Shown here one piece after another: positions 43,740-53,841 of a stretch of 64,000 nucleotides of DNA. Each line of letters begins with the position of its first letter. The first letter of the stretch is position 1. The translations under genes and the position numbers were made by a program. This DNA is from Trichobilharzia szidati. Its lineage: Eukaryota; Platyhelminthes; Trematoda; Strigeidida; Schistosomatidae. Below the pieces are notes generated by a model, which worked only from the letters and a program-made list of their open reading frames with translations, searched no databases and had not been told where the DNA came from. The stretch is from positions 37,086,804 to 37,150,803 of the forward strand of contig OX235277.1 in assembly GCA_944472155.2 (NCBI GenBank), in the 5' to 3' direction.

Positions 43740-44458
43740 TCGCAAAATTTGGATATGTCACGTGGATGACATATTCGTGATAATCAGAAGAAACAGTTTA
43801 GACAAACTCACAACTTAATAAGCATCTCCAACGACACGTGAGAAGTACGGGGACAAAATTCCACTTTTAGACGCCTTACTCAAGCGACACTACAGGAAAA
43901 TTAGAAACTCAAGTATACAGAAAGTCAACTCACACACAAAATGGGTTGTACACAAATACTATTCAAGAGAGCCAAAACACATTGCAGCACTCCTACCTTA
44001 ACGAAAATTGGAGGAAAATAGCTCATGGGCGTCTTCCAAAAGAATGAATGTCCACGGAACTTCATCAAAACACATCTACCCCCAAGCAAACCAACCTACC
44101 GAATCAAAGGTCCCCTACCCTTAAATAAGAGACGTCTCAGAAATCACCGCAAGACCTCAAACCTTCAGGAATTGATGCCATATTCAAACCAACAAAACCT
44201 CTTTACTCGGCCCTATGTCAACCAAAAGACTCAACAGAGAAAAAAGATAAAACAAACATCATTCCCAAAATAAATTGCAACGATTGCGGAAAACATTACA
44301 TTGGCCAATGTGGACGCCTTCTTCGTCTCTGAATACAAGAAAATAAACTGACCGTTAAAAGATATGATATTTACTCGTTTGAATCACTGCATACAGTCAA
44401 CCATGGAAATCAATTTCTGTTAAACATACTTCCTATCATCTCGGAGGAAGTACATTGA
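43740..44458 (+). pseudogene. PLE (P4) RT-to-nuclease region, badly broken
   Basis: Plus strand, in several frames: IWICHVDDIFVIIRRN where the intact copy has WIRYVDDTFVII (so the catalytic Tyr is His here), DKIPLLDALLKRH, FKRAKTHCSTP, LMGVFQKNECPRNFIKTHLP, RDVSEITAR, and HYIGQCGRLLR of the nuclease, ending in LEAWY-like remnants near 44,450. It is joined directly to an RTE fragment. Confidence 0.8.
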
Positions 44459-44597
44459 AATCTATAGTAATTTTCGTAGCAAGCGAAAAGCAACAAGTTG
44501 GCAGAAGAAGCATCAAAGATAGGACTTCAGGTGAACATAGAGAAAACAGAGATAATGAAGATTCCTGGCCAACAGCAACAACAACAACAGACAACAA

Positions 44598-45020
44598 CAT
44601 TACAACCTGGCTGATAGAATTCAGTCTGCATCAAAGAGGGAACTAGATGCATCACACTAGTTACTAGTGTCAAATCAAAATATCCACTACAGTCCTACAG
44701 GAGGTCAATCGCGAGCCCGAATAGCTAAGTGGTAACGTCTCCGACTGCAGCACTGGGTGACGCGGGTTTGAATCTCAGAAGGGACATGAGTTCCTCCAAG
44801 GTTGCAGATACGCCTTGCTGACTGGTGAGTGTCAACTAGCACGAAACCTAGGTGGAAGGCTTCCTGCCGATTGCCTCCAACCATCTAATATCACAAACAA
44901 TGTACACTGTGACGGCGAGCTGCCTAGAATGGTGGCCATATTACAACCTGACTGATGGAATTCAGTCTGCACCAAAGAGAGGACTAGACGCATCACACTA
45001 GTTACTAGTGTCAAATCAAA
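44598..45020 (+). repeat. S3 SINE, 1.24-unit copy with tRNA-like head
   Basis: Flanked by AGACAACAA at 44,589-44,597 and 45,021-45,029. The insert consists of one 341-bp unit (44,600-44,940) and the first 80 bp of a second (44,941-45,020): both start 'ttacaacctg' and share 'gaattcagtctgca' and 'catcacactagttactag'. Box A TAGCTAAGTGG (44,723-44,733) and box B GGTTTGAATCT (44,765-44,775) mark a tRNA-like head. A hammerhead relic follows at 44,812-44,860. Confidence 0.88.
44812..44860 (+). ncRNA. hammerhead-like relic (S3)
   Basis: GCCTTG (44,812-44,817) pairs with AAGGC (44,856-44,860) as stem I. Between are CTGA and TGA separated by four extra bases, a GTG...CAC stem II with loop TCAACTAG (44,829-44,842), GAAA (44,843-44,846) and a palindromic stem III ACCTAGGT. 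The inserted bases in the core and G in place of the cleavage base make it inactive as it stands. Confidence 0.5.
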
Positions 45021-45690
45021 AGACAACAATCAGCATAAATGGAAGGAACCTGAAAGAAACAATCTCCTCTACCTACCTTGGAAGCATCGTTTCAACTACA
45101 GGCGGATGGAACTGACGAGGATATCAAAGTAAAAATCGGGAAAGCAAGACAAGCTTTCACTACTCTCAAGTCTGTGTGGAGGTCAACAACACTCACCATC
45201 AAAAATAAGATCCGGATTTTCAACTCCAATGTGAAGTCAGTCAGTGCTACTATACTGATCAGAGACTTGTACTGCGCGTCATAAAGAGCATCTCAAACAA
45301 ACTACAGACCTTCATTAACAGTTGTCGTAACTCAATACTCAAGATCAGATGACCAGAAAACATCAGCAACAGAGATCTCTGGGAGCGAACCAACCAGAAA
45401 CCGATTGTGCAACAAATAGGCAGGAAGAAATAGAGGTAGGTGGACTGGCCATACTCTGAGGAAACCATCAAGTGACATCACTAGACAAGCCATTACTCGA
45501 GTGGAACCCGAAAGGGAGGCGGCGAGTTGGTCGTCAGTGCAAGGGGGACTCGGAGGAGGTCATGTGAAGAGGAGATGAAAGTGTGTGGGCAGACATGGAG
45601 CTAGGGGAAAACTCTAGCAGAGAACCGAATACAATGGAGACGCACGGCTGAAGCCCTATGTTCCTGTAGGAATTAAAGGAAACAATAATA

Positions 45691-46419
45691 ATAGATAATA
45701 TTTTTTTTAATATTGTGTAGGTTTTAGCTAGTTCAGTAGGAAACGGCAAAATTATAAGGACTGAACTAACCTGCTATACAGTTTTCGTTCTTGATTTGTT
45801 CAGTTTGTTCACTGGTCGTTTTTGTGTTCGGTGATATCAGTTTATGCATAAATTTATGGTATCTTTCTGTCTAATATGCAGGGGACTGTACCTATTAGCA
45901 TGTATTCGTCACTTAGTTTTTCAACATTAAATGAATGCACGAGTCGATTACAAGCTAACCTGTAAACCCCTATTTTATCACTATTATTATTATTATTAAT
46001 GCTACGAATATCAAAATTTAGTAATAATGACTATGTTAGACTTTTGCAACTCAGAGACGGAGAAAAAGACTGATTCACATGAGTCCGTTGCTATGTCACG
46101 TTTTATCTGTATTGGTTTCTATATTTTACGCTAGTGCTTAATTTATTCAGACTATAGAGAAAACAAACACCTTTACACCTCTCTCTCTCTCTCTCTCTTG
46201 CTGTCTCTCCGTATATCGACCTGTGTTCCATAGCCAAAGTGTGCTTCATGTCTAGTTGTAGATATATTCACGTGTATGTGTGTGCATGTGCACTTGTGTG
46301 CGGATGTTTGTCAATATAGGTCTGTCTGAAAATTCAGTCAACTCATTCAGTAGACGCTTCTACCTAATAACTATATTACTTCTGTCCAACTATAATTTCT
46401 ATAGACAGAAGGCAAGTAG
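45691..46419. other. no gene recognised; CT microsatellite
   Basis: Contains ATT repeats (45,985-46,000) and a (CT)n run at about 46,180-46,198. No coding motif. Confidence 0.55.
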
Positions 46420-46424
46420 TTCAG

Positions 46425-47690
46425 CGAAGAGTCTGTTTTCGGTGGCGAATTCATTTTCATAGCTGTAAAATCGCAAATATATATATGGTTGTTTTGTATG
46501 TGTGTGTACATTAAATTTGTCAAACGAAAATACAATTAGTAAGTTCAGATGAACTGGATGTTAATATAAGAGAGTAGTAGAAAAGTGATGAGTTGTCACA
46601 AACGATTGTTAAAGAAGAGTTGCGTAATAACATGATTAGTTTAATGAAAGAGTTGTACTCAGGGTGTACGTAGAAACAAAGTATACGGAATTACACAAGG
46701 GTTTTGAGTAGAAAAATAAGCATACAAACAAAAGTTAAGTCAAATCAACACAGTTGTTACCATGGCAGTAGAAGTGGTTGAATAATTTTCTTTTGTATGC
46801 ATAGTTCTGGTTCCTCTAGCTTAATGACTAGGGCTTCTGCGATACAAAGAAGACGGAATCGTACTGTCTTTGGAAGGTTGTTCTTCACTTTGTAGATTAC
46901 TTTGAAGGAGGAGGCGTTTGTTGAGATGGAATGACCAGTGTTGACGAGGTGTTCTATTATTGCACTCCTTATGCAGCCATTACTTCCTTTCTGCAGCCAC
47001 GCTGGATAGTGTTCTTTGAACCTTTTTGACAGGATACGCGTTGAATGACCGATGTACCTGGCTCCACAGCAACAAGTGAACTGATATATACACATAGAAG
47101 TGGTCAGGTGTGGGATCTTGTCCTTTGGGTTTCTGCAGATCAGCGGGCGACTGGAGAACACTATTCTTAGTGTTGCCGCAAAGAAAGTTCTTCTTAAAGA
47201 GGTGGAGATTCTCCTTCTAAGGACGTCACTGAGCAGGTCTCCTTTGAAGTCGAGGTTCATATAAAGTATCTTTTTTGGCACAGATGCTGTTTCTTGCTTT
47301 TGGATTTTTTGTTTGACGTTTCTGTCTACGAATCTTGATGGGTAACCGTTTTGTATGAAGGTTTCTTTCAGGAAGTTTAGTTCTTCTTCCATGGTATCAG
47401 AGCTGCAGATGCGTCGGACGCGACTGGCAAGAGATCTAATTAAGTTTCTTTTCTGACTGATTGGTATCCAGCTGTAGAAGCTTGTCAGTTGGCCGTTCCA
47501 TGTGGGTTTCCTATGGATGGACCTTCTTAAAGTTCCGTCAGCTCTCCTTGCAAGTTCAACATCAAGAAAAGGTATTATAGATTCGTTTTCAATTTCAAGA
47601 GTGAACTTTGTGGCTGGATGGCATTTGTTGAATATTTGCGGTAACTGATTGAGATCGTGGCCGTCATCACAGATAATAAATATACTAATA
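46425..47690 (-). mobile_element. PLE (P1-like) 3' half
   Basis: Terminal repeat at 46,425-46,500 (minus strand: ACAGC ... ACCGAAAACAGACTCTTCGCTGAAC), 3' non-coding region, then codons 46,757-47,690. It is cut exactly just after the catalytic YVDD codons (the first surviving codons read IICDDG). The hammerhead-like part keeps GAAA, TTC and the CAGC/GCTG stem but the 5' core is TATGAAA, so it is dead. Confidence 0.8.
46757..47690 (-). pseudogene. PLE thumb, zinc motif and GIY-YIG nuclease, one frame
   Basis: The frame 46,757-47,392 (211 residues from an internal Met) has FIQNGYPSRFVDRNVK, RTFFAATLRIVFSSRPLI, SMCIYQFTCCCGARYIGHST (CxC motif plus GIY-YIG start at about 97-116), RFKEHYPAWLQKG, AIIEHLVNTGHSI and LCIQKKIIQPL at the end. 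Upstream codons to 47,690 in the same sense give FLDVELARRADGTL and WNGQLTSFYSWIPI. The nuclease appears intact in sequence, but the RT core is missing. Confidence 0.88.
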
Positions 47691-47694
47691 ATAA

Positions 47695-47850
47695 TTTCTA
47701 TGTCAAATTATTTTAATGTAGTTGTGAGCTCACTTCAAATTGAAGTGTATGCGTTGAAGGTGTTGCCTGTTAGGGCAATAAAAGCTTCACAAGTAAATCG
47801 TCTAGCTTAGAGAACACAACTACAGTCAAAATCATCTTCTCCATTAAATC
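47695..47850 (+). mobile_element. PLE (P4) 3' terminal fragment
   Basis: Plus strand copy of the last P4 codons and terminal repeat (compare minus strand 8,045-7,925): 'gagctcacttcaaattgaag', 'gttgcctgttagggcaat', 'agagaacacaactacag'. A hammerhead relic lies at 47,767-47,803: GTTGC, CTGTTAG, GCAAT, AAAAGCTTC, then ACAAG. Confidence 0.65.
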
Positions 47851-48381
47851 TACGTCGAATTATCTAGCCGCGTAAGTTAGCGCTTATTGTGTGCATGAAT
47901 ACGTGTGTGTGTGCGTGTGTGCGTATGTGTGTGAGTGAGTGAGTTGGAATCAGATCCAAACCAGAGATTTATTATTTGTTTCGTTACGAAAACAGTTCAC
48001 TATTTCTGAACTATTGTTTAGATCTCTTTCTAAGTAGGCGCCAATTTTGTTTGTGTTCTTTTGTGTGTGTGTGCTGAATGGAACTCAGGTTGCGCAGGTC
48101 CGGTAACAACAGACACCTTGTAATTCCATAATTAAGTCAAAATATTATAAGTTTGTAATGTTAGATTTGTCTCGAGATTCTTTTTACGTCATTTTAAAAT
48201 CTGGCGGCCTGCTTAAAACTTGGGTTACCAAAACACCTCCCCATTGAATCATATAAAAGAAAAAGAGTTCAGCTAAGAGTTACTCTTTTCGACGAAAAAA
48301 ATATGTGACCTGGTGCTCAGATCAGTTCACTCTGACTGGCTTGCAACCGCCGCTGGTTGATGTGAGTGGCGTACAATCATT
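47851..48381. other. no gene; GT microsatellite
   Basis: Contains a (GT)n run at about 47,903-47,940. A PLE terminal-repeat remnant may lie at 48,265-48,300 ('ttcagctaagagttactctt'). Confidence 0.5.
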
Positions 48382-48491
48382 CCATATTAGTTTGTTTATC
48401 AGATGTATCACACAGTGAAACAGTATTATTTATTATATTACAATTTATATGAGTATTATGTGAGGAAATTAATAAAGCAATAGACACCGTT

Positions 48492-50205
48492 ATGAATAAG
48501 GTTAAGAAATCCACAGCGGACCTTATACGCCAAATGAAGCCGTTTCTATGTGAATCTAAATGGTTTAATTTAATGCCCAAAACTCATAACCTCAGTAGCA
48601 TATTTGGTGTTGTTAAAGTTCATAAGTCAGAATATCCTATTAGACCTATAGTTGATTTTAGAAATTCACCTACTTATGAATTATCTAAATATTTAGCCAT
48701 GGTATTAAATCCCCTAAAAATCCACTCGAAATCTAGAATAACAAATTCTTATGAACTAAAACATAGATTAGACAATTTAAAATTAGATAATGAAGAAAAA
48801 ATGGTTAGTTTTGACATTGTCAGTTTATATACACAAATATACCAATAAATATGGCTATAGAGACAGTCAGAAACGAACTCATTTCTGACCAAGAACTCGA
48901 ACGTAGAACGAAAGTGCCACTTGAGGACATAATGCTGGGAGTGAAGCTATGCCTGACTACCACAGTATTTAAATTCCAAGGGAAATATACAAACAAACTG
49001 AGGGAGTTGCCATGGGGCCAGCAATATCCCCGGTTGTGACAGATATATTCATCGATAGGTGGAAAAACATAGCGACTGAAACGTTCAGCCCCACCCTAAA
49101 AGTATGGTGGAGGTATGTAGATGACACATTCGCTGTACTTAGAACACAAGATATAGATAGGTTTTTCGAACACATAAACTCGAAGGTAAAGGCAACTCAA
49201 TTCACTTATGAATTGGGAAGTCAGTAAGGGGAGCTTCCGATGCTAGATTGCAAGGTAAAAAGAAAAGAAGATGGGAAGTTAAACACTAGTGTTTACAGGA
49301 TACCCACACATTCAAACAGATATTTGTTCTTCCGATTATCCTATCCTATGTCAGTAATAATAGGACTAGTGAAATGTTTAAATGACAGAGCACAAAATCT
49401 AAGTAGTACCAAGGAAAATCTAAGACAGGAAGTGAGGTATATAAGAGAAGCTTTGAACCTAATAATTACGGTGATAAATTAGTCAGAAAGTATGTAGAGA
49501 AATGTAAAAATAAAATAAATAATGATAGTAGTGATAATAATAATAATAATAACAATAATAATGATAATGATAATAGTGATAATAATAATAATATATTAAT
49601 GACGACACCAATAATAAGGAATCTAAATCATCAGTAGTAATTGCATACAAGGAAGGAACTTCGGAAGCCTTACGCAGAATTCTTAACAAGGCAGGAATGA
49701 AAGTGGCTGGCATTCAAACCCCCCACAAACTCAATTAGAAACAAGCTTTGTCGGTTAAAGGATCCTGTAGAGCCTTTAAAACAAAACAATTTAGTTTATC
49801 TAATACCCTGCCTGCGATGATTGTCAGGTCAAATACATAGGTCAAACTAGTAGAACAAGGGCAGTCAGACTAGCCAAGCATAAAAACCCAGCAAAATCTA
49901 CATTGGTTGACCCGAATAAGATAAAAAATCTAGAGAATAGTTCAGCTATAGCACTACATGCAGTCACACACAACCATACAATAGGATGGGATAGGATGAC
50001 AGTTTCAAAATCTAATGTCAGAGGGTGGAGGGAGAGACTGATAACAGAAGCTTTGTTTATCGAATCAACTGCAAATACATGTAATAGGAATGATTCATCA
50101 CCTGTCCACTCGGATATCTGGAAAATTCTACTACCCCTACGACAAATAGGGGAGGACAAAGAAAACTACAAAAATCAAGTTTCAAAGTCGTGTGATCACA
50201 ACTGA
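48492..50205 (+). pseudogene. P5 PLE RT / GIY-YIG coding region
   Basis: 48,492-48,848: LMPKTHNLSSIFGVVKVHKS, YPIRPIVDFRNSPTYELSKY and VSFDIVSLYTQI (motif A). 48,851-49,039: RT palm with LCLTTTVFKFQGKY. 49,012-49,227 in another frame: GVAMGPAISPVVTDIF (motif B) and WWRYVDDTFAVLRT (YVDD). 49,240-49,482: MLDCKVKRKEDGKLNTSVYR. An Asn-rich linker is encoded at 49,515-49,605. From 49,650: EGTSEALRRILNKAGMKVAG, then CDDCQVKYIGQTSR (nuclease) and HAVTHNHTIGWD to 50,205. At least four frame breaks or stops. Confidence 0.88.
49518..49605 (+). repeat. AAT/GAT microsatellite in P5 coding linker
   Basis: Runs of AAT, GAT and AGT triplets encode alternating Asn, Asp and Ser. It lies between the RT and nuclease codons, as a low-complexity linker. 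Confidence 0.85.
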
Positions 50206-50297
50206 TATGATTATGAACAATAAATTTTGTTCGAAACGTCATCCAGTAAATAATACTGTTTCACTGTGTGATACATCTAATAAACAAACTAATATGG

Positions 50298-51645
50298 AAC
50301 TACTTACTACCACAGCGCCCAACATATATTAGTATGGCATACAATCACTCATCTCAGTCAATCAGTAGAATATAGTCTTATGCAGTTATGCTCGCCTTCT
50401 CGATTACCATTCTAATCAATTATTACATCAAACGATCAATATTTATAAACGCATGACTCATTGAGATCTTATATTTTAGGGTGGAAATTTTTGCGACAAC
50501 GTAAACCTGACTTGTTCAACTGAATTACGGGATATCAATTATTTGGAGTTCGTAGATGAGCCTTGCTAACGATTACCAATAACCACGAATCCTATGTACA
50601 GAGCTTCCTGTAAATTCCTCTTCATGTACACACCAATGCCAACGCCTTAACACGGAATCATAGAATTTTCTTATGCAACTAGTGATTTATTCTCATCAAG
50701 CCTTTATTATAAGCATGTAAGTGCATTATTTTGGTTATCGGCAAGTTTTTGACTTTGCACTTTGTTTTAATCTATTAAAATATGACCTCTAGTAGTTTCA
50801 TTTACTCTCGCAAGTATTTGAAATATTTAGAACGTGCTAATTTGCCACTTTCTACTGAACTTGAAGAAAATCATAATCGTGGATGGTAATATATCCCAAT
50901 ACACGAGACAGCTGATGCCGAATTATGTCCTTCGGTCTCAAAATGTACTCCTGAACATTTTATACCTGGATTTTGACCAAATATCGTGTATTTCTCGAAG
51001 AAGATAAAGAAGAAATATCATAACTGGTCGGTTTGCGCTTCAAGTCAAACAGTAATGAGTTACACAATCTACTGTCAGTCAATATTCTGCTTGACAATCC
51101 TGAACGAAGAGAAAATTCTGTACATAATAGAAGCACCGTGCAGATTAAAGTTTGATAAGATGATCAACTGACTAACTGACTGTGCTTCATCGTAGACCTT
51201 TACACAGAAGTGCAGCAGTTCAAGTTGACATACTTCATATAGCACATAAAGTTATCTATTTTTGCCTGTGATCCCTTATCTGATCGGCTGATTTTAGTTT
51301 TCGAATCAGTTCCTACTCGTAAGCCAACTGCATACGACTACTTGATTTGTCAATTTATGATGATATAGCACTGCCACCAATCATCGCTACAGATCAACGT
51401 CTGCTTCACACGTGACATTCTGGGCCCCATATACCTCGACTTCTCAGTAGGATTTCAGGTGATAAATCGTGTAGATAACAATGAGCCGGCGATATTGTCT
51501 CATGGCACTCAGTATTCCTACGAAACCCACAATCAATCCCCAGCTTATTCATGGCTACTAGATGTATGTCCTAAAGGTCTAGTGAGAACTTGAGGCCAAC
51601 GGGGCCCGCCATTTCAAGGTGAAGAGGTTGCTCATCTATACACCA
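50298..51645. other. no gene recognised
   Basis: The first 50 bp repeat the words found left of the P5 element ('ggcatacaatcactc' against 'ggcgtacaatcattcc' at 48,367-48,382). The rest shows no motif. Confidence 0.5.
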
Positions 51646-51649
51646 CTTA

Positions 51650-51870
51650 TACTGATAGTAGAGCTATATCGTAAACTGAGAGCAGTTGTAATTCACGGCT
51701 CAATTATTTCTAACCTGGCCTTGTAAACTGAAACTCAGAGATTCTATCCTTAGTGAGGTCATGAGTATGAAGTGGTGAAGAGCCTCCAGACTAGGATGGA
51801 ACAACTGTCCAGGCCTCCCTAGTTTTTCAATGATTCTCTAACTGATATCGATTCCTTAGTCGTTCGTGAT
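51650..51870 (+). repeat. S2 hammerhead SINE, degenerate
   Basis: tRNA-like head without clear boxes ('ctggccttgtaaactg'), then 'gtggtgaagagcctccagac' and 'taggatggaacaactgtcc' at 51,777-51,812 in the ribozyme position, and the S2 tail 'gattctctaactgatatcg'. Core bases and stem I pairing are eroded. Confidence 0.6.
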
Positions 51871-52730
51871 CCCTATATACACTGACAACTTGACTTAAAT
51901 AACTGAAAGACACAGAGTGTAATGGAAACGCCATCTATCACCACAGACTTGTGAAAAGGTGGTTTGACACACACACACACACACGCAAACAGTGGTCAAT
52001 AGTCCCTTGTAAAATTAATAGATTCATTTTCTAAGAAAATCTACCAATGAAAGAGATAGTTTCCAGTTGCTTATTCACTGCTAGAAGACTTCCCACTTGG
52101 GAATAAAATTTCGTCAGTGGAAGTTAGGCAACCAATCAATTACTTTTCCTTCCTCATAAATTATTACATCATAACCTTTTGGGCATAGAATAAATGAAAG
52201 ATGCCTATGTTTTTTTCAGTTAGCTCAAAATTACCTTGAGGGGAAATTGGAAAAAGAGGAAAAGAAGTCAAGTTAGCATGAACGGAGAAAATTCTAATGT
52301 TGTAGCCTCCTTCTCTTACCTGCATAATTATTTTTAGACTCTTTCTCATATAATAATAATAACTTTTTTCTAAATAGTACTCTTTTTGTACATATATGGG
52401 ATTTTCAGCATGTAATACAATATAATATTGCATCTAATTTTCTCATTACAGGGACAGTAATTACAATAGGGTTTTTACATTAATAATATTGTTGAAAATG
52501 AAATGAATATAAAATTAAATCAAATGGAAATATTAGTAACAATGTAATAATGAGGAAAACAAGCAATGTCGTTTACTTAGAGTTCCTCAGTAAGTTGCTA
52601 ATTTCCTGTCTTACACACCTTCCTCATCACATAAAATGTGTGTTTGGCGTGTGTGCGTGTGTGTTCTTGGTATTGTAGAGTTTTTCTACTTAGTCGTCCC
52701 ATCATACGGTCTTCTACAGTTGCTACTTTT
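51871..52730. other. no gene; AC microsatellite
   Basis: (AC)n run at 51,967-51,983 and a GT-rich run at 52,637-52,660. No coding motif. Confidence 0.55.
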
Positions 52731-52734
52731 TTTC

Positions 52735-52955
52735 CTTCACGTTCCCCAGTGGAGCATAGGGCTTCAAGCTAGTGGCTTGAAGTTTCTATAGCAGTGTTTA
52801 TTTTATTTTACAGGATGGGGTTGCTAGCCTCATGCTAAACCTTCCCTCTTCACCAGCATTATTTCTGGCTTAGTGAGGTAAAAGAGTGCGTCGGCCGGGG
52901 ATCGAACCCCGGACCATGTGCTCGGTCGGCGAGCGTCCGACGCGGCGTCGGACAC
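52735..52955 (-). repeat. S1b tRNA-derived SINE
   Basis: Minus strand: box B GGTTCGATCCC (52,906-52,896), 'agcatgaggctagcaacccc', 'gctatagaaacttcaagcc', tail 'cttgaagccctatgctccac'. The upstream tRNA part is disturbed: 'cgacgcggcgtcg' (52,937-52,949) replaces box A. Confidence 0.8.
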
Positions 52956-53665
52956 AGTTGCTTCTAGTTCTATCCAATGAGATGCTAGAAGGGAGCTGTG
53001 CATGGAGAGGATGTTCAGAGCCAAATAGGATAATATTTTTGTGAATTTGTCGCGGAAATCCAAATGTGTACCTACAATACCATTAGCGAGTTGGTTTAGC
53101 AACACCCCACTCACTCCACTGACGGCTTTTAGTGCCCTTCGTGCAGTATAACAAAGTAATATTTCTTAAGTAGCCCAGGTAAGATTAAGGGGGTGCAGTA
53201 GAGAAATATAGGCCGAATACAAGAATTAACAAAAGGTAACAGTACAGACGGAATGACACCGGATCACCTTAACTTCCTTATATAGAACGTCAAACGAAAT
53301 ATCTTTCTGGAAACCAACATGATGTGGGAAACCCAGGAAAGATAATCAGAGGAAATACACAGTCCAAGGCATATTTAATATTTCACTTATTTTCAACTTC
53401 TGCGCCATCTATGATAGTGAAATCGTGTGGACTAACCAGTTCATGTAAGTCAGGTTTGCATCTGAAAGTAAAATTAACAACCTGACTGACATATGGAGGG
53501 ATTAAGCTTAAGACCATTTGACAAGGACAACTAACTAACTACTGATATAAAGTTATTCATTTTGGTACAGTCCTACTGGGAATTTAGAGGCATACATAAC
53601 AAAACTGGCTCTTTACGAGTTGATCACAAATTGGTATCAGTTAGAGAACCATTGAAAACCAGGGA

Positions 53666-53714
53666 GTATTGGACAGCTGTTTCATCCTAGTCTCTTGGAA
53701 ATCATCGGCAGTAC
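53666..53714 (-). ncRNA. hammerhead-like motif (S2, left arm)
   Basis: Minus strand: GTACTG, CCGATGA, TTCC-type stem II extended by a 3-base insertion, AGGATGAAAC, AGCTGTC and CAATAC. GAAAC, the GTC cleavage triplet and 5 of 6 stem I pairs are kept; the C3-U4 part of the core is altered. Confidence 0.5.
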
Positions 53715-53795
53715 GCACCCACTGGCAGGGTTCGAACCCATGACCTTCCAGTTACAAGGCTAGCGAGCTCGTATACTATTCAACCACTGGGGTGC

Positions 53796-53841
53796 GCATT
53801 GCCGATGATTTCCAAACTAGGAGGAAACAGCCATCCAGTAC
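53796..53841 (+). ncRNA. hammerhead-like motif (S2, right arm)
   Basis: GCATTG, CCGATGA, TTCC-AAACTA-GGAG, GAAAC, AGCCATC and CAGTAC. Same core variant as the left arm, opposite strand. Probably weak or inactive. Confidence 0.5.

Larger units (their letters stand above)
44459..45690 (+). mobile_element. RTE-clade LINE 3' part, interrupted by a SINE
   Basis: 44,459-44,597 matches the RTE region with 'aagcgaaaagcaacaagttgg' and 'gaagaagcatcaaagatagg' (38,605-38,650). The SINE at 44,598-45,020 follows. The RTE then resumes with 'cagcataaatggaagg' and codons DEDIKVKIGKARQAFTTLKS and IKNKIRIFNSNVK (45,078-45,240), ending at about 45,690 with 'ttcctgtaggaattaaagg' and AATAAT repeats. Confidence 0.9.
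48382..50297 (+). mobile_element. Penelope-like element (P5) with inverted ends
   Basis: Bounded by 48,382-48,432 and 50,247-50,297, 51-bp inverted copies that differ at one position. Between them lies a 5'-truncated PLE in plus orientation. The N-terminal third of the protein is missing, so the left inverted end is the inverted partial terminal repeat seen upstream of many PLE copies. Confidence 0.85.

Noticed and set aside
44598..45020. A small LTR (TRIM-like) element because of the 80-bp direct repeats at both ends.
   Set aside because: No TG...CA ends, primer-binding site or polypurine tract; the internal tRNA-like boxes and 341-bp periodicity fit a more-than-unit-length SINE better.
49518..49605. 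CRISPR-like or satellite array.
   Set aside because: It is a simple triplet microsatellite without spacers, in a eukaryotic retroelement.
50197..50245. A hammerhead-like fold at the P5 3' end: GAACAA/TTGTTC hairpin followed by GAAACGTC and ATCCAGT.
   Set aside because: The 5' core reads ATGATTAT and is the same in three P5 copies (3,290, 31,100 and 7,730 regions), so it is not an eroded CTGANGA, and stem I pairs only with a gap. Kept as a hairpin only.
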